Of a stretch of DNA of 64,000 nt, positions 33,955 through 43,712 are shown one piece after another. Every line of letters starts with the position of its first letter. The stretch's first letter is position 1. The stretch spans positions 11,821-75,820 of the forward strand of contig JAYKIS010000001.1 in NCBI GenBank assembly GCA_035286125.1. The letters are read 5' to 3'. The stretch comes from VGJW01 sp035286125 (GTDB lineage Bacteria > Cyanobacteriota > Sericytochromatia > S15B-MN24 > VGJW01). The notes under the pieces were generated by a model. It ran no database searches and was not told the DNA's origin. It worked only from the letters and a program-made list of their open reading frames with translations. A program made the position numbers and the translations under genes.

Positions 33955-35108
33955 TTCTGGCGGCCCTTGCGGCCGTCGCGGTGCCCGTCCTCGCGACGCT
34001 ACCGCAGCCTGCCGCCATGGCGGCGCCCATGACACTCGGCGAGCCCGTGTGGGATCCCGCGGCGGGCATCCTGTCGCTGCCCGTCGGTGGGCCCGTGGCC
34101 TGGGTGGTGCGCGCGTCGGGTCCCGAAGTCGTCGTCGAGATTCTGGATGCCCGCCTGCGCCGTGCCCTCGATCGCAAGGTCGCCACGCGCTTCGGTGCCG
34201 TCGGCTTGTCGCTGCGGTCCGTCTCCGGCGTCGTGCCCCGGGTGCGCCTGGCCTTCCGGTGGCCATTCGGCCTGCGGCCCGATCTGGTGGTGCAGGAAGG
34301 CCCCGGGGTGCTGATCCTGAAGCCCGGTATCCGGCGTGCGGGTGAAGCCGAGCTTGAAACCCTGCCGGGCCGTGTCAGCGAGGACAGGCCCCTGCTGCGC
34401 ACGCCGCAGCCGGTGGCCGAGGCGACAACCGAGCCGGCGCGACTGCCCGTGGCCTTGCCCGAGGTGAAGCCGTCGGCCGACGTCGAGGATCCTGCGCGCA
34501 AGGGCGTACGGCGCGACAAGCCGGCTGCGGCTCGCGTCCGCCCCCGGTCGCTGGCCGTGGTCTTCCTCGAGCAGGTCGAGACGCTGGATCAACGGGCCAG
34601 GGGCCTGCACGTCGGCTATCCGCTCGGCCTGAGCCAGGCCTGGCTGGAACATTGGTGGACCCCGTGGCTCGGAACGAGCTTCTCGTGGCGGCAACTGGGC
34701 TGGACGGCGCGTGGGCCGGAGGGCCTCGTGCAGCGCCAGGATGACCGCATCCAGGCCGGTGCTGGCGCGCGCTGGATGCCCTTCGGCGGCCTCGACGCGC
34801 AGGTGTGGGCGGGCCTCGCCGCGCGTCAATCCGTCGTCCTGCCCGAGCCGCCCCGGTCCTCGTTTGATCCGTCGCTTGGCGTCGTGCTCCAGGTGCTGCC
34901 GCTGGCACCCGTGACCCTTCGTGTCCACGGCCAGGCTTATGGCCCTGCTGCGGACGGCAGCCTGCCCTACCGGGCGGGGGCCGACCTGCTGATTGATGCG
35001 GGCCCCGCGGTCTGGAGCTTTGGCTACGACCACGACGAAGGGCCGACACCGGGCGGGCAGCAGACCATCCTGGGCGCGTTGCGGCTGGGCGTGGGCTGGA
35101 GCTGGTGA
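33927..35108 (+). CDS. Secreted protein with AMIN-like N-domain and barrel-like C-domain
   Basis: 393 residues from a GTG at 33927 inside the end of the kinase gene. The start has a signal peptide (LILAALAAVAVPVLATL, cleavage after a PAAMAAP stretch). About 45-150 resembles an AMIN domain, with alternating strands and LVVQEGPGVLILKPGIRR near its end. A Pro/Arg-rich linker runs to about 215. The remainder is rich in aromatic amphipathic strands (WLGTSFSWRQLGWTARG, QVWAGLAARQSVVLPE) ending in LRLGVGWSW, as in an outer-membrane barrel with a terminal aromatic. AMIN domains bind the envelope in cyanobacteria and proteobacteria. Assignment is moderate. Confidence 0.6.
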   Translation: MAAVRHPSLILAALAAVAVPVLATLPQPAAMAAPMTLGEPVWDPAAGILSLPVGGPVAWVVRASGPEVVVEILDARLRRALDRKVATRFGAVGLSLRSVSGVVPRVRLAFRWPFGLRPDLVVQEGPGVLILKPGIRRAGEAELETLPGRVSEDRPLLRTPQPVAEATTEPARLPVALPEVKPSADVEDPARKGVRRDKPAAARVRPRSLAVVFLEQVETLDQRARGLHVGYPLGLSQAWLEHWWTPWLGTSFSWRQLGWTARGPEGLVQRQDDRIQAGAGARWMPFGGLDAQVWAGLAARQSVVLPEPPRSSFDPSLGVVLQVLPLAPVTLRVHGQAYGPAADGSLPYRAGADLLIDAGPAVWSFGYDHDEGPTPGGQQTILGALRLGVGWSW

Positions 35109-35165
35109 CTCGGCCGCCCGGGAGGCTTTGACGCGGCCGGCGGGCCGTGATATGAAGAGCTGGCT

Positions 35166-35192
35166 TTGGCACTCGTGACGCTTGAGTGCTAA
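35166..35192 (+). promoter_or_regulatory. CIRCE operator for HrcA
   Basis: Arms TTGGCACTC and GAGTGCTAA flank a nine-base spacer. Compared with the consensus TTAGCACTC-N9-GAGTGCTAA, there is only one mismatch, at the third base. HrcA repressor binds this site, so the hrcA-grpE-dnaK-dnaJ operon is auto-repressed and induced by heat when HrcA loses activity. It sits 24 bases before the hrcA start, within the expected leader. Confidence 0.95.
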
Positions 35193-35215
35193 GGCCCAGC
35201 CCTCAGGAAACGACC

Positions 35216-36250
35216 TTGCTGAACCAGCGCCAGCGGGACATTCTCCGCGCCGTCGTCGATGACTACGTCTCGACGGCGGAGCCCGTAGGCTCGCGCACGC
35301 TCTCGCGCAAGTACGGCCTGGGCCTGTCGCCCGCGACCATTCGCAACGCCCTCGCCGACCTCGAGGACGAGGGCCTGCTGCGGCAGCCGCACACCTCGGC
35401 CGGCCGGGTTCCCTCGGACCAGGGCTACCGGGTCTTCGTCGAGGAGCTGATGGCCCTCTCGCCGCTCGCGCCCTCCGTCCGTGCCGATCTCCTGCGGCGC
35501 CAGGCCGAGGCGGAAGACCTGCGCGACCTCCTGACGCAGACGGCCCGCCTGGCCGCCGTCCTATCCGGGTGCACGGCGATTGTCCGGTCGCCGCGGCCCG
35601 CAGGAGCCCGAATCCGGGCCCTGTCGCTGGTCCCCGTGACCGATCGGGAGCTGCTGCTGGTCGTCATCTCCTCCACGGGGGCGGTGACGCACCGTCAGGT
35701 CCTGCTCGAGGAGCCCATCGCGCCCGAGGAAGTTGCCGCACTGGCCCTGGGCCTGCAGCAGCACCTGCTGGAGCGGCCGCTCGATGCCCTGACCGGCCGC
35801 GTCCTCGAGGGTCTTGCCGAGCGCATGGGGCGCCATCGGGACCTGATCCGGCAGGTCATCGGCAGGGTCGAGACGCCGGATGACGCCGTCGTCATCGCGC
35901 ACACGGCGCATCTGGCCCGCCAACCCGAGTTCCAGCAACGCGTCGATGGCCTGCTCGACTTTCTCGACCGGCCCGACAGGGTCCTGCGCTGGATGCAGGA
36001 GGTGCGCGGCGGCTCGCCCTCGCCGGGCGCCGTGACCATTCGCATCGGGGCCGAGCATCGCGATCCCGAGCTGCAGGGGTGCAGTGTCGTCGCTGCATCC
36101 TATACGATAGGAGATGAAGTCGCCGGCGAGGTGGCGGTCCTGGGTCCGACCCGGCTGGACTACGCGACGGCGGTCACGGCGGTGTCGGCACTGGCTGCCG
36201 GCTTGTCCGAGGTTTTCGGTGCCCGCTTGCCGGGCGAGGGGAGGCAGTGA
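35216..36250 (+). CDS. hrcA: Heat-inducible transcription repressor HrcA
   Basis: 344 residues. A winged helix occupies about 1-80, with LNQRQRDILRAVVDDYVSTA, EPVGSRTLSRKYGLGLSPAT, and GLLRQPHTSAGRVPSDQGYR. A GAF-like regulatory middle follows, and the C-terminus has LGPTRLDYATAVTAV, compare GPxRMxY. The start is TTG at 35216, preceded by CAGGAAACGACC. An ORF start at 35186 would lie inside the CIRCE. It is the first gene of its operon and encodes its own regulator. Confidence 0.94.
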   Translation: MLNQRQRDILRAVVDDYVSTAEPVGSRTLSRKYGLGLSPATIRNALADLEDEGLLRQPHTSAGRVPSDQGYRVFVEELMALSPLAPSVRADLLRRQAEAEDLRDLLTQTARLAAVLSGCTAIVRSPRPAGARIRALSLVPVTDRELLLVVISSTGAVTHRQVLLEEPIAPEEVAALALGLQQHLLERPLDALTGRVLEGLAERMGRHRDLIRQVIGRVETPDDAVVIAHTAHLARQPEFQQRVDGLLDFLDRPDRVLRWMQEVRGGSPSPGAVTIRIGAEHRDPELQGCSVVAASYTIGDEVAGEVAVLGPTRLDYATAVTAVSALAAGLSEVFGARLPGEGRQ

Positions 36251-36895
36251 TGGGTCCGGGGGAGCCGACGGAAGGCCCGCAGCTCTACACGATCGACGCG
36301 GCGGCCGGAGATGCGGCGCCGCAGTCCGGTCGCGAGGCCGAGCTCGAGGCGCGCCTGCTCGAGGTGCAGGGTCAACTTCAGCGCATGGCGGCCGACTTCG
36401 AGAACTTCCGACGCCGCTCGGCCACCGAGCGCGAGGAGCTGGTGCGCTTCGCGGCCCAGCGCGTGCTCGAGAACCTGCTGCCCGTCGTAGACAATTTCGA
36501 GCGAGCCCTCGCACACGCTCAGGGTGCGGATCCGTCGACGCTCCTGCAGGGCGTGACGATGATCCACCGCCTTTTCATGGACACGCTCCGCCAACAGGGC
36601 GTCGAGGCTATGAATCCCGTGGGCGGCCCCTTCGACCCCCGCCTTCATGAGGCGGTCGGCAACATCGAGACCACCGAGCATCCCGATGGCACGGTCCTGG
36701 CCGTGTTGCAGCAGGGCTACACGCTCGGTGGCAAGGTCATCCGCCATGCGATGGTCCAGGTGGCCAGCCAGCCTGCGGATTTTGCCCCAGCCGCGCCCGT
36801 TTCGCCCGCCCCGGCGGTCGACGGCCGCGAAGACATCACACTCGAGGATCTGATGGCGGAAGCCTCAGTCACGGATAGCCCCAAGGAGGACGCAC

Positions 36896-36903
<8 letters not shown>
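36250..36903 (+). CDS. grpE: Nucleotide exchange factor GrpE
   Basis: 217 residues. The N-terminus is a long coiled coil (about 20-75, EAELEARLLEVQGQLQRMAADFENFRRR, given in parts). The beta domain has FDPRLHEAVGNIE and GYTLGGKVIRHAMVQVA, the GrpE signature. It releases ADP from DnaK. ATG at 36250 is taken, with GGGGAGG upstream and TGATG coupling to hrcA; a GTG at 36247 also overlaps. It overlaps dnaK by eight bases. Confidence 0.94.
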
Positions 36904-38794
<1,891 letters not shown>

Positions 38795-38802
38795 AGCCGC
38801 CG

Positions 38803-39924
38803 TTGCCACGCGACTGCTATGAAGTCCTCGGAGTGTCCCGCGCGGCCTCCGAGGACGACATCAAGAAGGCCTACCGCAAGCTGGCCCGCCAGTTCCATCC
38901 GGACGTCAACAAGGATCCGGACGCTGGCGAGAAGTTCAAGGAAGCCACCGAGTCCTACGCCATCCTTTCGGACCCCGAGAAGCGCGCCCGCTACGACCAG
39001 TTCGGGCACGCAGGGGTCGAGGGGGCGGCGCGAGGTTTCGATCCCCATGCCGCCGGCTTCGGGGATCTCTCGGACATCTTCGAGGCGTTCTTCGGCGGCG
39101 GGATGCGCCGGGGGGGGCGCCGGGGCCCCGAGCGGGGCGCCGACGTGCAGTTGGGTGTCCGCATCACCTTTGCCGAGGCCTATGCCGGGACCGAGCGCAC
39201 GCTCGAGGTCGCGGCCCAGGCCCGTTGCGACACCTGCCGTGGCTCGGGCGCCAAGGAGGGCTCCTCGCCCGTGACGTGTGCGACCTGCCACGGCGTCGGG
39301 CAGGTGCAACAGACCCAGCGCACGCCCTTCGGGCACTTCGCTACGGTCGTCGGCTGTCCTGCCTGCGAGGGCGAGGGTCGGACCATCGCGGCCAAGTGCG
39401 GTTCCTGCAAGGGGCAGGGACGTGTGCGCAAGACCCGCGAGATGAGCATGCGCATTCCGCCCGGCTCGGACCAGGGATTGCGCATCCGCTCGACCGGCGA
39501 CGGTGACGTGGGGCCGCGCGGTGGCCCGCCCGGCGACCTGTTCGTGCACGTCCAGGTCGAGGATGATCCTCGCTTTGTCCGCGAAGGTACCGAGCTGTTT
39601 CACGAGTTGCCGGTTTCGTTCCCCCAACTGGCGCTCGGTGATGAGGTTGAGGTGCCCACCATGGAAGGGACCCAGAAGCTTGTCATCCCTGAGGGGACGC
39701 AGACGGGCACCGAGTTTGTCCTTCGTGGCCAGGGCTTCCCGGCCCTTCGTGAGGGTCGTCGGAAGGGCGACCTGCACGTGATCCTGCGCCTCGTCGTGCC
39801 GCGCAAGCTCTCGGAATCCGAGCGTGAGGCCCTGCGGCAGTTCGATGCGGCCCATCGCCAGGAGGCAACCAAGGAGGGCCACGGTTTCATGGACTTCCTG
39901 CGCGGGGTGTTGGGCGGACGCTGA
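38803..39924 (+). CDS. dnaJ: Chaperone protein DnaJ (Hsp40)
   Basis: 373 residues from a TTG at 38803. The J domain has DCYEVLGVSRAASEDDIKKA, the HPD in FHPDVNKDPD. A Gly/Arg-rich segment with FFGGGMRRGGRRGPERG follows. The zinc region has four Cys motifs: CDTCRGSG, CATCHGVG, CPACEGEG and CGSCKGQG. The C-terminal peptide-binding part has HELPVSFPQLALGDEVEVPT. It stimulates DnaK ATPase. The operon ends here; the next gene converges 11 bases away. Confidence 0.97.
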   Translation: MPRDCYEVLGVSRAASEDDIKKAYRKLARQFHPDVNKDPDAGEKFKEATESYAILSDPEKRARYDQFGHAGVEGAARGFDPHAAGFGDLSDIFEAFFGGGMRRGGRRGPERGADVQLGVRITFAEAYAGTERTLEVAAQARCDTCRGSGAKEGSSPVTCATCHGVGQVQQTQRTPFGHFATVVGCPACEGEGRTIAAKCGSCKGQGRVRKTREMSMRIPPGSDQGLRIRSTGDGDVGPRGGPPGDLFVHVQVEDDPRFVREGTELFHELPVSFPQLALGDEVEVPTMEGTQKLVIPEGTQTGTEFVLRGQGFPALREGRRKGDLHVILRLVVPRKLSESEREALRQFDAAHRQEATKEGHGFMDFLRGVLGGR

Positions 39925-39934
39925 GGCGTTGGCT

Positions 39935-41725
39935 TCAGGCGTTTCCTGCCGGCCCCGCGGCCAGCCGGCAGCGGGCGATTTCGGTTTCGAGGTCGGCCAG
40001 GACCTGTCGCGTGCGCGTGGTTTCGGCCGTGCGGTCGGCCGCCGGTTCGACCTGGCGGCGACCAAAGGGGAAGAAGCGCCAGCCTCTCGGCCGGACCTCG
40101 GGCGTTGCGGCCTGCAGGATTGCCAGTTCCTGACGCAGTTCCTCGGCGCGTCGTGCCAGTTGGTCCGCGCGGGTGGCCATCAGCGTTCGCCGGGCGTCGT
40201 CTTCGGCCCGCTGCTCCTGTCGGCGCTGCCAGGTCCGCACGTGTGCACCGGCCTCGGCACCCAGCGCCACGCGGCGATCCTCCGGCAGCAGTTCCCAGAG
40301 CCTCCGCAAGCCTTCGCGCAGCGTTTCGCCTTCTGCGTCGTCCGACGTCACCCGGGCCATGCCCTGCCAGAGGGTCGATGCCTCCGGGTCGATGCCGATG
40401 GGACCTTCCGGCAGTCGTTCGAGCAGGGCAGCCCACTCGGGACCCAGCGGCCCGTGGGTTTGCTCGAGCCGGGCCACGGCCCTTGATGCCCGCCCAAGGC
40501 GATCGAGGCGCTCCGCGCGTCGCGGTGACTCCTGGCGCAGGGCGTCCCTCAAGATGCCCGCCACGACCGGCGCCAGCACGAGGCGTCCGTCGTCGTCGTG
40601 ATCGAGTGCTTCGGCATGGGTCGTCAGCCAGAGGAAGGCCGCACGGCCTTCGCCCGGGTCATCCAGGACGATTTCGAGGGCATCCTGGCTGATGGGGCCC
40701 AGGAAGGCGGCCGCTTCCATCCAGCGGATGCCTTCCTCGGACTTCCACCAGCGGATACGGCGTGCGGCGTGCTGCAGCGCCAGGCCACGCCCCTTGCCGT
40801 CGGTGTCGCACCAGAGCGCCAGCAGGAACGGCAGGCCGCCGGTGGCTTCGAGGGCTTCCCCGGCCCGCTCCGGGGCGAGGCCGCGTGCCTCGAGGTAGGC
40901 GGCCACGTCCTCGGGGCCGAACCGCGCAAGGTCCACTTCGCGAATCTGATGCGCCAGGACGTCCCAGCGGCGCAGGGGATCCGTATCACGGAGGCGCTGC
41001 CGGCCACACACGAGCATCCGGAGGTCGATGCCCGAGCCCGGGGCGTCGAGCACGGGCAGGCCCCAGGCCAGCAGCCAGTGGCCTAGCGCGGGATGGAGTG
41101 CCTCATGCGTGTCGAGGACCATCAGCACCCGGGCGGGGGGCTGGGCTACCGGTGCCTGCAGCAGCCGCTCCCAGCCCTGCTGGGGGCGCAGGCCCTCGCG
41201 GAGGTCCTCACGGAAGGTCTGGGCCAGCGCACGCATCGGCTGCAGCATGAGGTCCTGCTCCTCCCGGTCCCGTGTCCAGGCGTGCACCGCCGCTTCGTAG
41301 GCCTGCCGCACCCGGGCATCCGGGGCCTGTCCGGTTTCTGCCGTGGCGTCCAGGGCGGCGTCGAGTCCGGCCAGAAGCCCCTCGGGGGCTCCGCCGTCGA
41401 CAAGGCGACCGCGCAGCTTGCGCAGGGTATGGAGGGCCTGGCGCAGCCGTGGGAAACGCAGGGGAGGCAGGTCACGCGGGGCCACGGAGCGGTCCGCGAG
41501 GCCTTCGAGCGCGTCCAGCAGGCCGGCGCGGCCGCCGGTCTCGTCGAGGGCAAGGCGGGCGGTTTCCGGCGCGGCCTGGTCAAGGCGCTCGAGAACGACT
41601 TCCTTGAGCGTCGTCTTGCCGATGCCACCTGGGCCATGAAGGTTGACGAAGCGCTTGCCGGGCGGTCCGGCAAGGTCGCGGGCGACGGTGGCGAGCACCT
41701 GTTCGCGGCCGATGAAAAGGCGCAT
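39935..41725 (-). CDS. STAND-type NTPase without a recognisable effector domain
   Basis: 596 residues. It begins with FIGREQVLATV, then Walker A LHGPGGIGKTTL (29-40). A Walker B-like strand VLMVLDTHEA (200-209) and a sensor arginine strand DLRMLVCGRQRL follow, and GGLPFLLALW corresponds to the GLPL motif of NB-ARC/STAND ATPases. A helical winged-helix-like region comes next. The C-terminal 180 residues hold an E/R-rich coiled coil, a short aromatic RGWRFFPFGRR patch and a second coiled segment. STAND proteins are signal-sensing switches in apoptosis, transcription and phage defence. No effector, WD40 or TPR repeats are seen. It diverges from a lipoprotein gene 45 bases away. Confidence 0.8.
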   Translation of the reverse strand: MRLFIGREQVLATVARDLAGPPGKRFVNLHGPGGIGKTTLKEVVLERLDQAAPETARLALDETGGRAGLLDALEGLADRSVAPRDLPPLRFPRLRQALHTLRKLRGRLVDGGAPEGLLAGLDAALDATAETGQAPDARVRQAYEAAVHAWTRDREEQDLMLQPMRALAQTFREDLREGLRPQQGWERLLQAPVAQPPARVLMVLDTHEALHPALGHWLLAWGLPVLDAPGSGIDLRMLVCGRQRLRDTDPLRRWDVLAHQIREVDLARFGPEDVAAYLEARGLAPERAGEALEATGGLPFLLALWCDTDGKGRGLALQHAARRIRWWKSEEGIRWMEAAAFLGPISQDALEIVLDDPGEGRAAFLWLTTHAEALDHDDDGRLVLAPVVAGILRDALRQESPRRAERLDRLGRASRAVARLEQTHGPLGPEWAALLERLPEGPIGIDPEASTLWQGMARVTSDDAEGETLREGLRRLWELLPEDRRVALGAEAGAHVRTWQRRQEQRAEDDARRTLMATRADQLARRAEELRQELAILQAATPEVRPRGWRFFPFGRRQVEPAADRTAETTRTRQVLADLETEIARCRLAAGPAGNA

Positions 41726-41770
41726 GCTGTCGAGGTTAAGGTCGGCCGCGCATCGGGGTCAAGGTGGTTC

Positions 41771-42379
41771 GTGAAGCGTTCGCTCGTGCCGGCAAGCCTG
41801 CTCGGCCTGCAGGTGATTCTGCTGGCCGCTTGCACCGGGGCCCCCGATCGCTACACGGCCACGCTCGAGGTGACCGTGCCCGGGGTCGAGCCGGGGCGCA
41901 GGGTTGCCCTGGCCGTCCGGGAAGGCGTCTGGAGGGTCGATTTCCGGGACGCCCAAGGTAGTTTTGCCCTGGGGTGGCGAGGCCGCGCGCGCTGGGTGCT
42001 CTGTGCCGGCGGCCTGTCTCGCCAGATGGCCACGGAGCCCGTCGTGCTTCGCCACGGCCTGCCCGACCCCGGGGACGTGGCGACGGTGCCTTTTTCGTCC
42101 AGCGCCTGGATGAAGGCTGCCCGGTCCGTCGAGGTACCTGATCGTTTGGCGGGGGTGGCGTGTCGCCTTTGGCAGCGCGAGGCCTCGGCCTCCGTGGAAC
42201 GGTTCTGGCTGGGCGAGGAGGACGGGGTGCCACGGCGATTCGAGCGTTCGGCACCGGACGGTACCCTGCTTGTGCGGCTCGACTGGCTTGACGTGTCGGT
42301 CGGGAGCGACTTGCCCGACGCCAGCTTTTCCGTTCCCGCAGGGACCCTGGGCCTGCCTGAGATGCCGCCCGGTATCTAG
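41771..42379 (+). CDS. Lipoprotein, possibly LolA/LolB-like
   Basis: 202 residues from a GTG at 41771 with AAGGTGG upstream. The signal sequence ends in the lipobox LLAAC, giving a lipidated cysteine near 19. The mature part has beta strands (TATLEVTVPGVEPGRRVAL, RVDFRDAQGSFALGWRGRA) and FERSAPDGTLLVRLDWLDV, with a C-terminal SDLPDASFSVPAGT resembling the LolA/LolB/RseB concave sheet family. Such proteins bind lipids or peptides. Family assignment is tentative. A rhodopsin gene follows 165 bases downstream. Confidence 0.6.
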   Translation: MKRSLVPASLLGLQVILLAACTGAPDRYTATLEVTVPGVEPGRRVALAVREGVWRVDFRDAQGSFALGWRGRARWVLCAGGLSRQMATEPVVLRHGLPDPGDVATVPFSSSAWMKAARSVEVPDRLAGVACRLWQREASASVERFWLGEEDGVPRRFERSAPDGTLLVRLDWLDVSVGSDLPDASFSVPAGTLGLPEMPPGI

Positions 42380-42437
42380 CCGGCGGGACCTCTCGGGCGG
42401 TCCGGGTCAGGAGAGGGCCCTCGGGCGCGTCCCCGGC

Positions 42438-42515
42438 TTGTCTAGGTTTCGACAAAAAAGTGAAACAAAAGCTTGACAATGCAGGCGGGGGGAGGTTGTC
42501 TAGGGCTTGTATACC
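42438..42515 (+). promoter_or_regulatory. Candidate control region of the rhodopsin gene
   Basis: The 9-mer TTGTCTAGG occurs twice, at 42438-42446 and 42496-42504. GACAA occurs at 42451-42455 and 42475-42479, so TTGTC half-sites lie in both orientations. A consensus-like TTGACA (42473-42478) and a possible -10 TATACC (42510-42515) are present but not correctly spaced with each other. The sequence is locally AT-rich against its surroundings. A regulator, maybe light or redox responsive, may bind here; this is inference. Confidence 0.4.
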
Positions 42516-42544
42516 TCTGACGGCTCCAGAACGGAGAAGCGCCC

Positions 42545-43330
42545 TTGAACACCTTGCCCACATTGACAGCGGACCAGTTTTCGCTGGTCTACAACATCCT
42601 CAGCTTCACCATCGCGACGATGGGGGCCTCGTTCCTCTTCTTCGTGCTGGGCAGGCAGCAGGTCGGTATCCGCTACCGCCCGGCTCTTCTGGTTTCGGCG
42701 CTCGTCGTGGCGATTGCCTGCTACCACTACTTCCGGATCTTCGACAGCTTCGAGGCAGCCTATTCGCTCGTTGATGGCGCCTACAAGCCCAGCGGCAAGC
42801 CCTTCAATGATGCCTACCGCTATGTCGACTGGCTGCTGACGGTGCCCCTGCTGCTCGTCGAACTGGTCGCCGTGCTGCAGCTTTCGCGCACCGAAAGCGG
42901 CCCGATGCTCCGCAATCTGGCGATCGCAGCCGTCCTGATGATTGGCCTTGGCTATCCTGGCGAGATCGAGCACAGCAACATGATGGTCCGTGGCGTCTGG
43001 GGCGCCCTCAGCAGCATCCCGTTTGCCTACATCCTGTACGTCCTGTGGGTCAGGCTCGGCGAGGCCGTCAAGGATCAGACCGACCGTGTCCGCAGCCTGC
43101 TGGGCACCACGCGTCTCGTGCTTCTGGCCACGTGGGGCGTCTACCCCATCACCTATCTGCTGCCCCAGCTTGGCGTCGACACCCAGGCCGCGACGGTCGG
43201 CATCCAGGTGGGCTACGCCTTGGCGGACGTCGCGGCGAAGGCGGGCTACGGCCTCCTGATCTACGCGATTGCCCGGGCCAAGTCCGAGGCGGACGGCAGC
43301 GCGCCCGACGCCCAGCCCGTGGCGGCCTGA
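42545..43330 (+). CDS. Xanthorhodopsin-like light-driven proton pump
   Basis: 261 residues, seven membrane helices, TTG start with ACGGAGAAG upstream. The pattern RYVDWLLTVPLLLVEL gives proton acceptor Asp95, Thr99 and donor Glu106 (DTE, an outward proton pump). His61 in YHYF matches the His that partners the acceptor. Lys232 in ADVAAKAGYG is the retinal Schiff-base lysine, with Asp228 as second counter-ion. Gly153 in GVWGALSSIPF corresponds to the small residue that opens a side window for an antenna carotenoid in xanthorhodopsin and Gloeobacter rhodopsin. Likely absorption and carotenoid binding are inferred. No retinal or carotenoid gene is adjacent. Confidence 0.93.
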   Translation: MNTLPTLTADQFSLVYNILSFTIATMGASFLFFVLGRQQVGIRYRPALLVSALVVAIACYHYFRIFDSFEAAYSLVDGAYKPSGKPFNDAYRYVDWLLTVPLLLVELVAVLQLSRTESGPMLRNLAIAAVLMIGLGYPGEIEHSNMMVRGVWGALSSIPFAYILYVLWVRLGEAVKDQTDRVRSLLGTTRLVLLATWGVYPITYLLPQLGVDTQAATVGIQVGYALADVAAKAGYGLLIYAIARAKSEADGSAPDAQPVAA

Positions 43331-43338
43331 TGCACCGG

Positions 43339-43373
43339 GGCCCGGCTCGCGCGCGGCGCGGGCCGGGCCTTTT
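43339..43373 (+). terminator. Intrinsic terminator after the rhodopsin gene
   Basis: Arms GGCCCGGC (43339-43346) and GCCGGGCC (43362-43369) are fully complementary and enclose a further inner stem of CGCGC/GCGCG. Four T residues follow the stem at 43370-43373. The rhodopsin stop is only nine bases before it, so the gene is probably a single-gene unit. Confidence 0.8.
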
Positions 43374-43376
43374 CCC

Positions 43377-43619
43377 ATGAGAAAGAGGAATCCCGCCTTG
43401 GAAATTGAACAGCGCGATTGGCTCAGGGTGCCGATGGGGGTGGCTGCGGGCGGCTTGGCCGGCGCGGCCTTCGGTGCCGTTTTCGGGTGGATGGCCTCTT
43501 GGTTTGCCATGGGACCGGGAGCATGGCAAGGAGTTTGCGAGTCTGCCCCCTGGTTTGCTGCGGTTGGTGCTCTGGGGGGCTTCCTGATCGGTCTCGAAAG
43601 GCCCGAGAAGGCTTCCTAG
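43377..43619 (+). CDS. Small membrane protein, glycine-zipper-like
   Basis: 80 residues from the ATG at 43377, or 73 from a TTG at 43398 that has a better upstream AGAGG. Two hydrophobic segments, VPMGVAAGGLAGAAFGAVFG and WFAAVGALGGFLIG, are joined by a short loop. I do not recognise the family. It directly follows the rhodopsin terminator and may have read-through expression. An unannotated accessory role to rhodopsin is possible but not supported beyond position. Confidence 0.5.
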   Translation: MRKRNPALEIEQRDWLRVPMGVAAGGLAGAAFGAVFGWMASWFAMGPGAWQGVCESAPWFAAVGALGGFLIGLERPEKAS

Positions 43620-43712
43620 GTCGTCCTGTCGCCCGGTCGGCGCCTCGGCGAGGGAGCCTGACGTGCTCATGGTCATCGATCCGACCCGCCGTCCGGAGGA
43701 CAATCGTGCCCT

